Shown here: in pieces, positions 1-11,059 of the stretch
How the letters are laid out: each line of letters starts with the position of its first letter
How positions within the stretch are numbered: the first letter of the stretch is position 1
Source: Isoetes taiwanensis
Taxonomy: Eukaryota > Streptophyta > Lycopodiopsida > Isoetales > Isoetaceae
Assembly (NCBI GenBank): GCA_021234155.1
Contig: JAJEKV010000156.1
Coordinates: forward strand, 1 to 64,000
DNA length: 64,000 nucleotides
Reading direction: 5' to 3'
The notes under the pieces: generated by a model
Seen by the model: the letters and a program-made list of their open reading frames with translations, nothing else
What the model was told of the DNA's origin: nothing
Databases searched by the model: none
Translations under genes and position numbers: made by a program

Positions 1-850
1 TAGCATTTGCTTATAGCTGTCACAACGAGCCAAAAAAGTGTATGGCCTAATGCGAAACCATATGGTATTGTTGCTTATGTGCATGTTAACATTTCGCTTT
101 ATAGGATCTTGTTACACTAACTTTCTTGGTAATGGCAGATATAGAATTCTACGAATCTGTGGTTTCTATATAAACTATTGGATGTCATTGTCTTTTGTCC
201 TTATTTCAAAGCTCTGCACCTATTCATTTTCTCCCATTCTTTCGCATTTCTTCCTTTGCCACTATACAAGTCTTCTCCAATAGCCTCGCTTCCAGCTCCA
301 TCTCTACCGAGATTTTGTAATACAAAGTACACGTACAAGAAATGAAAACTTTCATTGTACAAACCGAGAACAAATCCGGCTCCTCAAAGAGAAGTACAAT
401 GAAGACGCCGTGTAAAGTTGCTCGCGACGAAGGAGAAGTCCGCCTTCTATGGGAAGGTAATTCAAGTGATTGTAAAATTTGGGCCTTAGTGTGTGAATAT
501 ACAACATTACTATGAGAGAGATAAAGGACCTACTATATTATGTGGTTCTAGAGTTGATGTAGATATTACAAGAAAAATCAAAGATGATATTGACGTAGAA
601 ATTGCTTCTGTCGTAATCTTCATCACCCCACTTAAGGCTGCATTCCCAAACAGCCCGACTCGTGGAGAGAGCGCCTCGTGGAGCAAACAGGGTCCGGGCA
701 GCTTTTTCTGTAAGGTAACATTTGGGTGGCGCTGTTCTAGCGGCGCCACCAACAAGGTTCTCAACTGGGGGTTCTCCACAGGCATCCGGCATCGCAATGG
801 GACGCAGATGCCGTAGCCGAACTGGAAGCATCTGGACCCAGATGATGAGT
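1..850. other. unassigned sequence
   Basis: No recognisable gene, RNA or transposon domain. Short open frames on both strands around 500-900 show no family resemblance and overlap each other. The stretch 640-830 is richer in G+C than its surroundings. It may be an old transposon or noncoding DNA. Confidence 0.4.
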
Positions 851-960
851 TGAAGAAGAATATGTACAATAACAAAATAGAATAATGAGAAACCCGATGC
901 CATCCCAATCCTTCCCAGGATTCTCATTGTTCTATTTTGTTATTGTACATATCTTCAGCT
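851..960. repeat. imperfect hairpin, 32-bp arms
   Basis: The arm at 860-891 is the reverse complement of 921-952 with one mismatch, and the pairing continues outward with a bulge (GTTGAAGAAG against CTTCAGC). The loop is about 29 bases. The hairpin sits exactly at the outer edge of the larger inverted repeat that starts at 953. It could be a foldback element or a small-RNA precursor; no conserved miRNA is recognised. Confidence 0.7.
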
Positions 961-2240
961 CAGATCTTTCTGCAATCCATTTGGTAACATGTATGTTATT
1001 TCGTTCTCTTTGAACATGTTCAAATATGTTTATCCCAAATAGCTTTAGAATTTATCAGCCAAAATTGGAAGCATCTGGCGGATCTTCTATGGACAGAACT
1101 GGAGGCAAATGTAGCTATGGCCGGAACTGGAGGTAGATATCTGCTATGGCGGAATTGGTGGATCTGCTATGGTCGGATCTGGAGCAGACCTGTAGAATCT
1201 TGCCGGATCCATCGCCATAGCAACGAATTTAGAGGGAGGAATATGCCAATGATTGTTAAACTTGCTACTAGGTGGAAACTGGACTGCCGTTATTGAGTTA
1301 AATCCACTTTCGAAACTGGCTAACCAGTTTGTGGTCGATGCTCTGGCTTTGTTGTGGGCTGTTGCACAATCGGTTTTGCGGGAAAATGTGATTCTGGGTT
1401 ATTTTCTTGGTCTCTTGCCATTGCTCCAGTGGCTTAGCTTGAGGAGCACGTCCATTTGTTGTTGCAAAATTTTTTGCATGGGGTGCTTTCAATCGCCATA
1501 ACTATTCTATCGTTCTGTGTTATACTAAGTAGTTTAAGGAGTTGCTCCATCTGGAAGAGCAGAGTTTCAGATTGCTGATGGCTATGGTTAGGGCTTGATT
1601 GCGGCTCTCAGGTACTCTCCAATTTCTATTATCTATATTTTGCTTCATTTGCTCTTGATCTTCTTCAACGGTCTGAAATGAGTACTTGCACCAGGGTTTG
1701 GTGATCTGCATCGGATTTGGAATCCTCTAAGAGCCTACACTACAAGGGTATTTCTGCTATTAGATTTTAGAATCTTTTTCAATACGTCCATTGGGCTGGG
1801 TTTTAAAATGATCCAGCTCTGAGCTACTTTAAATTTCTGTTTTATTTTGCAATTCTTGATCTTCTTCAGGATTTTAAGATTGGTGCTTGCATCAATCCTT
1901 GGTCTGATAGTGGTAATTGTTGGGGTCATTTAAATTTCCCTTTATTCGCTACTAGCTTTAAAGAATGAATGGCATGTATTTGGTGTCAGCAAAAATGCAT
2001 AAACTCACCACTTGCTTGATCTTATTCAAATAGCCTCGAATACCGATCCAATAGAGCGAATTTTCCTTCTAATCCGGTTTAGGGCATGCAGATATAGAAC
2101 TGGGCTGGAGTCTATTGTGTTGATGGATGATTTATTAGAGTCTTTTGAAATCGGGTAGCTTAACAGTGAACAAAATTTACTTGTAATAAACATGAGTTTG
2201 AATGCAATTTTCTCTTTCTGGCCAATGATGCAGACAACGG
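953..2240 (+). repeat. left arm of a large inverted repeat
   Basis: Bases 953-1048 and 1868-2240 match the reverse complement of 7506-7417 and 7416-7058 at roughly 85-90% by eye. About 820 bases (1049-1867) exist only in this arm. Within that extra piece, 1640-1710 and 1840-1910 share a motif (CTTGATCTTCTTCA), which suggests a local duplication. The two arms enclose 4.8 kb with the BAHD fragment. Confidence 0.75.
1070..1205 (+). repeat. degenerate minisatellite
   Basis: Four or five degenerate units of about 25-30 bp, each with a GCTATGG-like core followed by a GGAACTGGAGG-like core. It lies in the part of the left inverted-repeat arm that is missing from the right arm. Confidence 0.5.
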
Positions 2241-5000
2241 AAGCATATAGATGCTGGGAAATAAAAACTTAATTTATCAGCAAGTCCAAACCTCAGGAAA
2301 ACATTGCCTGGCTGCTTTTACGCTACGCTCACTTTAGATCTCAATCCCTTTTGTTGTTCCTTTTACCTAAACAGATTGCTTTAAGAGATCCCGTACAACT
2401 TCTTGTGTATTTGTTACTTGAGTGCTCATCTTTGAACTTTTGTTTCAAATGTTTAACAGAGGCTTAAAATCCATGCCTACAAATTTAACAGTAAGTATAC
2501 TCAAAAATACAACTCAAACATAAATGAAGGCATCAACATAGCCGGCGACAGAATGTCCCCGATTACGGTAAAGGCAATGAGCACTCTAAAACTTCAGGTT
2601 TTGTGATGAGCTCGGCCGAAGTTGACCCTCCCGCAACTCGGGATCTTGTTAAAAGCCCATCCATTTTCGGGATGATCTCCACTTGAACTCAAGAGTGCAT
2701 TTTCAATGCAGAGAACACTTTTAAATTCCGGTGAATTTTCACATAAACTTACAATAGCTTTGGGTAATCCAAAAAATAGGAAAATACATCGCATATAAGC
2801 CTTGGCCAAACCGCCAAACCATCAAGATTCTTTTTTATCAAGGTATAAAGCGTGCATACTCAAAATATAGGCATCCAAAGTCATTTCAAGCTCTCTTAAA
2901 AATCCAAAAGCTTCCCATAAGGTTTCCAATTGAAGCCTACATGCATATGCTTATTCCATAATGATGGCAACCGATTTCAACAGTTTATATCTTACCGTAT
3001 TATGCCCATCTTTCTCATTTATTTGCCTTTTGCAAGTGTTGTATTATCGCTTTTTGCTTGTATTATCGTTTTTTGGCCGCCCAATGACGCACCTTTCCAT
3101 CCGAATATGCCACCGGGGAAATCCAAAGCCGCAGTGTAAAATCAACCGAGGGGTCAAATTGACGCCATAAAATAGGAGGTCAAATTGCCCACAAACCATT
3201 GTCTAAAATAGAAATACACGCGGTGACAAGCATCAAATACTTACATGGTGACCGATTTTAACAAACCATTAAGCGTGAATACACAAACAAGTGCCATTAA
3301 TTTATCATAACTTGAAACATTTGTTACAAAGAAAGAACCGCCACATGCAAATTCATGTCATGCACCGGAGAGTATTCCAATGTCAATTATCGATATACTC
3401 AAAGGTAGACATTGATCGGCTAGTTTTTGGGCTCCTTTATGATCTCATTCCTGTTTCTTCTAAAGGCTTCTTCACGGACATAGCAAAGAATCCACAAATA
3501 ACTTCAAGTGGTAGAAGGATTCTCCTATATGCACCGCAGAAAGCAAGGTGGATCCATTTGTACCCCCTTTTTCGAACATAAAGACACTAATCTTGGGGCC
3601 GATGATCTTGAGTTTCTTATTAACGACATCTAGATTTGTTTGACCACATTTATGGTGATCAGAACAAAACCATATGCTAAACCCATCAAACAAACTGGTT
3701 CCCTGTCTTCCTTATTTACCAAAACCATCGGATTAGATCATCAAGCTTAAAGAATACCTAGGCCAATAGATGCACGGCCACCGGAGATTTTGGGTAAACA
3801 AAATCTTGCTTAAGCTCAAACATATTTGTTCTCTTCGGTTACTCCAGACATATCAGAGGTGAAAAGCCAAAATCGCCTGCCTGTTATTGATGATTCCACA
3901 AAGCCATGCTTATTTTTAGAAAAAAGCAAAAGGTTATTTCGATTAAGCAACGGAAGCGCTTAAGCCTAGAACACGCTTTTGCCGGTTTCTTCTTAGAGAC
4001 TGTGGACCTCCACAAACATTTCGATCCACTTTGGCAAGAAATAGCGGCAGGCTTTGCAATTCGGAAAGCCATTCGACCTATTTGATAACCCCCTGGTGTT
4101 CATAGCTTTGAAGGGCGGATGAAACCTTGGCTTTGATCGGAAGAAAACCATCTCCCAAAGCGGCCAAACAAACTCATTCCCTATCTTGCTTATTTACCAA
4201 AACCATCAAGCGAAATCATTGCTTGCTCCAGCGGTCGGGTTCGTCCTCAATCCGCCACCCTCCCGCAGCGGAATTGGTAAGCCCATGGCCGACTACCATC
4301 TGTCCAGCCAGCATCACTTAACTCTTATCCCCAACTTCGACCCGACAAACAAAGAAAATCACGACTTCTTCCCCAACCGCCCGGGTTGCCCACGACTTTC
4401 TATCCCCGAGCTACTTAATACGGTGAAAAACTATTAACAATCTTAAGTTATAAACATATCGAACTTGATCGTGCCAACATTATGAAGTCAAATATGGCAT
4501 TTACTTATGCTATTTGTTAACAACAATAGATAATTCCCATAGACTCTACTTTGTATCCGCATGGCCTATACCTACACCTGTCAAAAAAGTAGATTACTTA
4601 TGGTTGTTCCAAAAAGTAACTTACCTAAAGGAACCTAAACATGGGGCTGCGCACGGAGGGTTGCCCTCCATGGCCGGAGGATGAAGTGGCTTAAATCATA
4701 ATTCAAAGTCATGTTTTGACAATCAATTCAAATTGCTACTTCAAGACAATAGAATACTTGATATTCAATAACATATGAAACAATGTATGAAGAATCCAAA
4801 TAGAGAAATAAGAAGGGGGGGGGGGAGGGGGTTGCAAAATTTGCATGTCAATTTTGTTTAGGGTATGAAGGAAGAACTCCATATTTTAAATTGAAGAAGG
4901 TTGCTAAGAATTTAATAGCATGAAATACATGGAAGTTGCAATGCTTAGAAATGCAAAGGCATGTCTTTTGTTGCTCAATAGTTATGGGTCGGTTAGAAGC
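2241..5000. other. unassigned sequence between inverted-repeat arms
   Basis: No gene recognised. Broken reading frames on the minus strand (2594-2809, 3472-3693, 3884-4072) match no family I know. About 55 bp at 3680-3740 is directly repeated at 4148-4212 (shared core CTTATTTACCAAAACCATC). A run of G interrupted by one A lies near 4816-4831. It may be degraded transposon sequence. Confidence 0.35.
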
Positions 5001-5039
5001 CTAGGGCCCTGTCGAAGGCAATGATTTGGTCTCCGTGGT

Positions 5040-5990
5040 TGAGCTCAAACGTGCATTTACCCCGAAGGCCGATCGCATGCAGTCATTGTTGATACGTTTG
5101 ATCGCTTTGTGAAGAAGTCCAGAAGCAAAAGACAATGGTGGTTTGACAAGATCTCTTGCAGCCACACATGTGCAAGAATGGAAAATAACATTGCCAAAAT
5201 AATCATCAGACATGGGGCACCCTTTTTCTTCCATTGGCAACAACAAGCAATTTTGTTTCAACATCTTCGTCTATCCCCTAGCAATGGTTATGCACTTCCA
5301 GAAGTGCGACTTACGAATGTCGAATTAGTCTCCTTCTGATCATCCCCTGTTTTGGCAGCCTTGTTTTTATCTTCTTCAACATGTCAAATGAAGTTTCTTA
5401 ACTGCTAAGGGAGGGTACTCAGGCTGGACTGCATTATCTTTTGGAGGTGGTCTTCTATATTCTAAGTGCTCAAACTTTGGCTGTGGTGGATCTTTTAGCC
5501 ATCAGCTCAGGTCTGTCATGCTCATGGATTTGGAATATCTTCGCCCTAACAATGCTAGCCCATGCATTCATAAAAGCAGCAGCAGCTTCTCCATCTGCTA
5601 TTTGATGCTGCCTTGCAACTCCAATGGTTATACCTCCACATGTAAATTTCTGTTACCTGCAGTTTCCATAATCTAGTGAAGATCATCAAACATGTGACTA
5701 AAGACATATTTTAGCTGTTCATACACACATTCCTTCCTCTTTTCTGCCACTTCCACTAGATGCAAAATTAAACCTTACCTGGATAAGCAGCAGTTCGAAC
5801 TCCACGATTTATAGGGACCAAATCAAGCAATAGAGAAGAAGGATCAAACGCATCACATCCTCCAAAGTAGACAAGACACATGTGCAAGCTGCCAGAGTTG
5901 GATTTGCATTTCCATTTGCTCCTTTTATCTCCAAACAGTATTTTGCTTGCATGATCACGGCCTGCACTGTACAATATAGGGCAAAGCAAG
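5040..5990 (-). pseudogene. BAHD acyltransferase (HCT-like) fragment
   Basis: BAHD enzymes transfer acyl groups from CoA thioesters; HCT-type members act on shikimate or quinate in phenylpropanoid metabolism in the cytosol. On the minus strand an apparent exon (about 5990-5780) contains DPSSLLLDLVP and ends at a GTAAGG donor. A second exon starts near 5666 after CTGCAG with VTEIYMCGG, then the catalytic HxxxD motif as HQIADG near 5610 and NAWASIVR. DPPQPKFEHLEY (about 5490-5455), ETKLLV.NGRKR and DDYFGNVIF (about 5210) follow in the usual order. The intron position, just before the VT.F.CGG block, is typical of the family. At least three frame changes separate these blocks. The first part of the protein and the DFGWG region are not found. 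Frame changes may be partly sequencing errors. Confidence 0.8.
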
Positions 5991-7057
5991 ACTTAAATAA
6001 ATTAATTATACACAAAAGATAAAGTATCAATTGTCACAAAAAAGTATGAACACTAAAACATATCCAAGATGCACCTCACTACACTATGGTATACAGCTTA
6101 TTTATGTAGTAAAAAGAATCAAGCTCTGATTCTAAAGCAAGTAAGATATACACTACACGATGCACCAATAAATAAACATAAATACCTTTCTCATGTTTCT
6201 AACATTAACACGAATTTAAGACCCAAATCTTTATTCTGTTTTAAGACCTAAAGCTTTATTCTGTTGTAGCTACGATGAAATAAAGGCACATAGAATGCAC
6301 ATCCATACTATAGAAACTGCATCTCGTATGCGTTCTACATCTTAGAGAATGGTATCTAGCACCAGAAAGGAACTATAAAGCAAATTATGATCATACAAAA
6401 ACTCCAAAAATTGCAAGCCACAATCCAAGCTTTTTGTTTGAAGAGCAAATCAACATAGAATAATAGAATTTTCAAATTGGACTAACCTATATAAAAATCA
6501 TGCAGACCATTCTGGCATTTGCACTTGCATCTGCACCCCTGATCCAAAAATACTAGGCAAAATAAGCACAAGAAATAGGAGCAGCAAGCTGCAATCATAA
6601 GGAGATACAATCTCCATCTTTGAACTAGGACCAGAAGCTCTAGAAAAACCTCCTCTAGAATACATCATAATCGGAGAAGGCTAAGCTGTGTATCACTGCA
6701 ACAGAATACTCCTGCAAATACCAAGTGCAAAAATCTGTATAAGCAAACTCATCGGGAAATAAAAAATGTTAGCTTTTGTAAGAAGTAAATAAAGAGCTAC
6801 TCTTTTCCGTCTGAAGCAATGATCAACCTAAATGATAAACCTTGGAAACACTGGCGAAAAACTCCGTTATCTTCAAATCGTTGGCGAAAAACTTGCTGCT
6901 ACATGGTGGCGAGGTGGAGGCATAACATAACCGTATAATCGTTTGTGCAATATAGAGCTACTCTGGTTCGCTCATAACGGACCGGCCAGGTACCTGAACA
7001 CATGCATCCAAATCTTCAGTATCGTCTGTCTGAAGATTCAACATCAAAAGCATCGTC
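5991..7057. other. unassigned AT-rich sequence
   Basis: No gene, RNA or element recognised on either strand. It lies upstream of the BAHD fragment and may hold its missing 5' portion in unrecognisable form. Confidence 0.4.
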
Positions 7058-7506
7058 TGCATCATTGGCCAGAAAAGAGAAAATCGCATTCAAACTCATG
7101 CTTACCACAAGTAAATTTTTTGTTCACTGTTAAGCTACCCGATGTCAAAAAGACTCTAATAAATCATCCATCAACACAATATAGTTCCACATCTACATGC
7201 CCTAAAACGGATTAGAAGGAAAATTCATTCACAATTTTGGATCGGTCTTCGAGGCTATTTGAATAAGATCAAGCAAATTGGTAAGTTATGCATTCTGCTG
7301 ACACCAAATCCATGCCATTCATGCCTTAAAGCTAGTAACGAACAAAGGAGAATTTAAATGACCTCAACAATTACCAGTGCCGGACCAAGGACTGATGCAA
7401 GCACCGAAAATTTGAAGCTATTTGCGACAAACAGATTTGAACATATTCAAAGAGAACGAAATAACGTACATGTTACCAAACGGATTGCAGAAAGATCTGA
7501 GCTGAA
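7058..7506 (-). repeat. right arm of the large inverted repeat
   Basis: Reverse complement of 953-1048 plus 1868-2240, contiguous here. A short open frame at 7358-7549 has a counterpart at 1929-1860 on the other strand, with similar starts (MTSTITSAGPRTDAS against MTPTITTIRPRIDAS). I would not call it a gene. Confidence 0.75.
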
Positions 7507-7769
7507 TCCTTCTAACAACCTTGTTAAGCTTTATGAACATCCTTTTTAGTGTCTGGTAGACTTTCCAACAGGGTTTTGGGTGCAGCATATTCACAATGAA
7601 TGAAGATGAAGATGCCAATGGCTACACTAATGTCCGTTGATTTTAATAAACTTACCAAAAAATCATGCTCTCATGTAGAGGCAGAATTGGACCTTCCATG
7701 AAAGCCCTTCATGTGTCACCCTAGCCTTCATTTATAATTTCTAAACAATCACTATTAAGGAGATACTTC

Positions 7770-9060
7770 ATGCACTATGATCATTAGATAAGAGATATTT
7801 TGCTGGTGATATTAATGTTTTTCTTTGCTTCTTCTTTGAGTGCACTGAAAACATTATCAGACTAGAGGCCGATCTCCTTAACAAATATCTCTTATAAATT
7901 ACTAGCTAAAATTCTAGCTAGTAGAGTGAAGGAGATCCTAAACAAGAGGATTAGCCATGTGCTGGGTTGCATTGGAGCAGAATGTCTAGTCAAGACTGTA
8001 TGCTACTAAAACTAGATTTCAGAAGAGAATGTGATACCATAGATTGGGACTTTCTTTACAAAACAATAGCACAACTTGAATTCTTGGACCAGATAATTCA
8101 GAAGGTTGCAAGATTCAATATTGCAGGATGCTCAGCAGTCATAGTTAATGGTGCTCCTTCTGAATTGTTTGAGCGCAAGAGGGGAATAAGATAAGGATCT
8201 CCCCTTGCACCATACCTCTTTCTAATAGTTCCATAAATGATAACAAGGGCTATACTGTTTTTAGCTAAAAATGGAGCAATCCAATGTTTAGGTCTTCCTA
8301 AGGACCTAGGCACCTTGTCAATTATGCAATACCTTGTCACCTAGGACGATACTTTTGTATTCTTGCTGAACAAAGTAGAGCTATTTGGCAGGGCTTCTGG
8401 TGTCTTGCTGAATAAGGAGAAGCGCAACATCCTTATGGATTCTGCAGCTACTACTCGGAGTTATTAGGGATTAAAGTAACAAGGCACAATTTTGCAACCA
8501 AATTTTTAGGCCTCCCCTTTGTCCCTTAACATGACTTTCCATGGGCTTTGGAAACCGGTTGTTGCAACGACGAAGAAAAAAATATAAATGTATCCAAAAT
8601 CTCTGTCTCTTGCTGGTAGGATAAAGACTGTAAATAATATCTTTGCCAGCACACATGTTTTCTTCTCTTGGGCCATCATTGTTGATAACTGGGTCCTACA
8701 ATCAATTAGAGTAGCTAAAACTTCATTTGGCAAGGAGCTCAGATGCGGTATCATGGGGAATCGACTCTCCTAGAAACCTTGAAGGGATGGGAAGCAAAGA
8801 TTTGTTCCCGTAAGCCCAAGTTTTAGCAAACTAAATTGGTATGGAGGGCTTTGACTTCCACATCTCCCTCTCCAGCTCAAAAACTTATCAAATATTGGAT
8901 TCAAAATACCCCTCTGTTGGGTGCTCCATCTTCACCCCATCAGCTACTGGACTCAACTTTCTTTTAACTTAAACCTGGTCCAGGGGTATCTAATCTAATG
9001 ACTAGGATTATTCGAGCTTGGAACAAGCTCTATATATGCTTCAAGGTCCATCCTATACAT
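7770..9060 (+). pseudogene. LINE reverse transcriptase remnant
   Basis: The plus strand encodes, in changing frames, the ordered motifs of a non-LTR reverse transcriptase: RPISLTNISYKLLAKILASR (about 7870-7928), LLKLDFRRECDTIDWDFLY (about 7992-8057), VNGAPS, RGIRQGSPLAPYLFLIV interrupted by one stop (about 8180-8230), a damaged catalytic box with a stop in place of the usual YAD (DDTFVFL near 8345), and KFLGLPF (about 8500). No endonuclease or ORF1 is attached, so this is an internal fragment. It abuts the opposite-strand gypsy fragment near 9065. It is inactive as read. Confidence 0.85.
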
Positions 9061-9079
9061 GAGGTATCGTGGAACTTTT

Positions 9080-10375
9080 TTATTTTTTCTGGCACCAAGT
9101 TCTGGTGGAAGAGGAAGAGGGGTGCTTAGCACTCGAACACCCTATCAAGTACAAAGAATGGGAGCAGGCCAGTCTTTGTACAATCGGTAGTGTTAGAACA
9201 TCTTTGGGATGGAGATCCGGATCAGATACCTTCCCAATCGACAAAGTAATACAATCGTCGACGAAGAAACTTGGAGTCCAATTTCTCGAACTCCTCATGA
9301 TCATCAATTTCTATTGGTGGTGGCGTGGAGGAACGCGATCCGGGGAAAGTGTTAATTGTGTAGGGCTCCAATAGAGAAACATAAAATACTGGATGGAGCC
9401 GAACAGCTGGAGGGAGCTCGAGCCAGAATGCCACATTGCTGATTCGAGCCGTGATCCGGTAAGGACCAAGGCGATGGTAGTCAAGCTTGTTGCAGGGACG
9501 TGAGGTAGGGAGGTCCCTACGAAGAAGCTGCATAAGGTCACCAACGGAAATTTAGGAGCTTTTGTCAATGCAAATTAGCATAATGCCGATAACGCCCTCG
9601 CGTACCCGTGAAAGATGATGTCAAGATCCGATTGAAGAGTATGGAGTTTTCAAGTCGAGACTCGTGATAGGATTGATGAGTCACCGCTAGCGATACTAAG
9701 GAACCAACGAGGATGTTGACCAGTAGTTCGTAAAAGAATGGAGTCCGCCGCTGGAGGCATGGACCGAAAGTTATTACAGCAAACTCGCCTAATGGAAGAT
9801 AATCGACCAAATCATCCCGCTGATAACTGATAAAGCACCTTAAATATTGCTCCGAGTCCGATTAGTGCGCCTGCTCGCCCATTACTTTCTGGATGATGAC
9901 TAGATGTCGCCGAAAGTGGTCGATATGCAATAACCCAAAAGTCGCAAAAAAAACCCGCGATTTAACCGCGGGTCCACGATCAACCGAGAATGGTATCGTG
10001 CAAGCCATGAAGTCTCGCTTACTTCAATGAAGAAGAAGATCCGTGGTTCCCCACCGTGATGGTGATGTTGCAGGAACAAAATGAGCCGCCTTAGAGAAAC
10101 GATCAACAACAACCATGATGGCATCATAGCCCCGAGAGAGTGGCAGCTCAGAAATAAAGTCTATAAAAATGCTCTTCCAAGGTCCATCTAGTACTGGCAG
10201 TGGCTGAAGAAGGCCATGAGGAAGATGCCTTAAAACCTTCGCCCGACAACAGATGTCACAGAGGATCGAATAAAAGCTTCGACAGAGCGACGAAGCCCAG
10301 GCCACCAATACCTCGACTAATAAGTTCAAGAGCCTTCACTACTCCAAAGTGTCCAACCCATAGGTGAATCATGCT
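9080..10375 (-). pseudogene. Ty3/gypsy chromovirus integrase-chromodomain fragment
   Basis: Reading the minus strand from 10375: the end of the H2C2 zinc-binding segment (CDICCRAKVLRHLPHG near 10250), the integrase core with FIDFISELPLSRGYDAIMVV followed by VDRFSKAAHFVPA (about 10165-10070), a TNRTLEQ-like stretch (about 9850), DYLPLGEFA (about 9800), the domain KLDYHRLGPYRITARISNV (about 9480), HPVFYVSLLEPY (about 9390) and a chromodomain start (LYYFVDWEG near 9225). The order is right for a chromovirus pol 3' end. Many frame changes are present. Protease, reverse transcriptase, RNase H and LTRs are absent. Confidence 0.85.
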
Positions 10376-10558
10376 TATCACTAAATCCCCGGCCCTTCGG
10401 GCCGTAACTAGAATATCAACTATATAAAATTTGAATACACAATAATGGTCAACCTTAGTAATTTCCTAACCAATACACGAGGGTTGCAAGAACAATGCTC
10501 TAAGCTATTAAAATGAGCTGCTCCCCAAGAATCAAACCTGAATAATTCCACTAAGCAT
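10376..10558 (-). repeat. dispersed repeat, part 1 (split by insertion)
   Basis: The reverse complement matches 34285-34475 and 44112-44300 (GATGCTTAGTGGAATTATTC, a B-box-like GGTTYGATTC, CATTTTAATAG, GAGCATTGTTCTTGCAAC, and a CGGCCCTTCGGGCCG-type hairpin). The rest of the same repeat resumes at 17784 on the far side of the 7.2-kb element. It is probably SINE-like, because an A-box-like TGCTTAGTGG precedes the B-box-like stretch, but those boxes are closer together than in a tRNA. Confidence 0.75.
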
Positions 10559-10562
10559 CAAA
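10559..10562. repeat. target-site duplication (left)
   Basis: CAAA here matches CAAA at 17784-17787. The two unoccupied copies of the host repeat (near 34280 and 44108) contain a single CAAA (reverse strand) at the same point. Confidence 0.7.
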
Positions 10563-10620
10563 AACAGGATTGCAAATTAAACGGGAGTGTTGCATCACTC
10601 CCGTTTCAAAGATTCCCTTA
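10563..10620 (+). repeat. left terminal inverted repeat with hairpin
   Basis: AACAGGATTGC, then ATTAAACGGGAG, then CAAAGATTCCC. The arm AAACGGGAGTG pairs perfectly with CACTCCCGTTT after a 6-base loop (10579-10606). A related end lies at 26242. Confidence 0.75.
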
Positions 10621-11059
10621 AAAAAAACACCAGGATTTAAAAAATGATCATTTTCAAAAGAAGTTGGGGATTTCAAGTGAAACAAAATATTTTATCGTGC
10701 ATTTCGGCTTTTTGAAGTGATAATCTTGCATTTGTAGAAAAGAGCACTTGAAATGGCAAAATTCCGCACATTAATACACCAGGAATATTACTATGAATTC
10801 GAGGACATCCAAAAAACGTAAAAATAATTTTTTTTTTTAATAAGTTTTTTCAGTACATCAAATATGGCATTATTTTATAGCCAGTAGTAAATAATTTAGC
10901 AAAAAACTAACTCGTGAGGTCTAAATCAAGTCCTCGTGTGTGGTTTGCTCATCTCACCTTTTTTCTATCTCTACAATTTGCTCCTTTGTAACCGCCTTAT
11001 CTTTGTTGGTGTCAATAGTCTCTTCAGAATAGTAGCTAGAGCTACTTCGTGAGCTCAAG

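Noticed and set aside
2594-4072. A degraded protein gene on the minus strand
   Set aside because: I tried to read it as pentatricopeptide-repeat or transposon protein, but no motif order was convincing.
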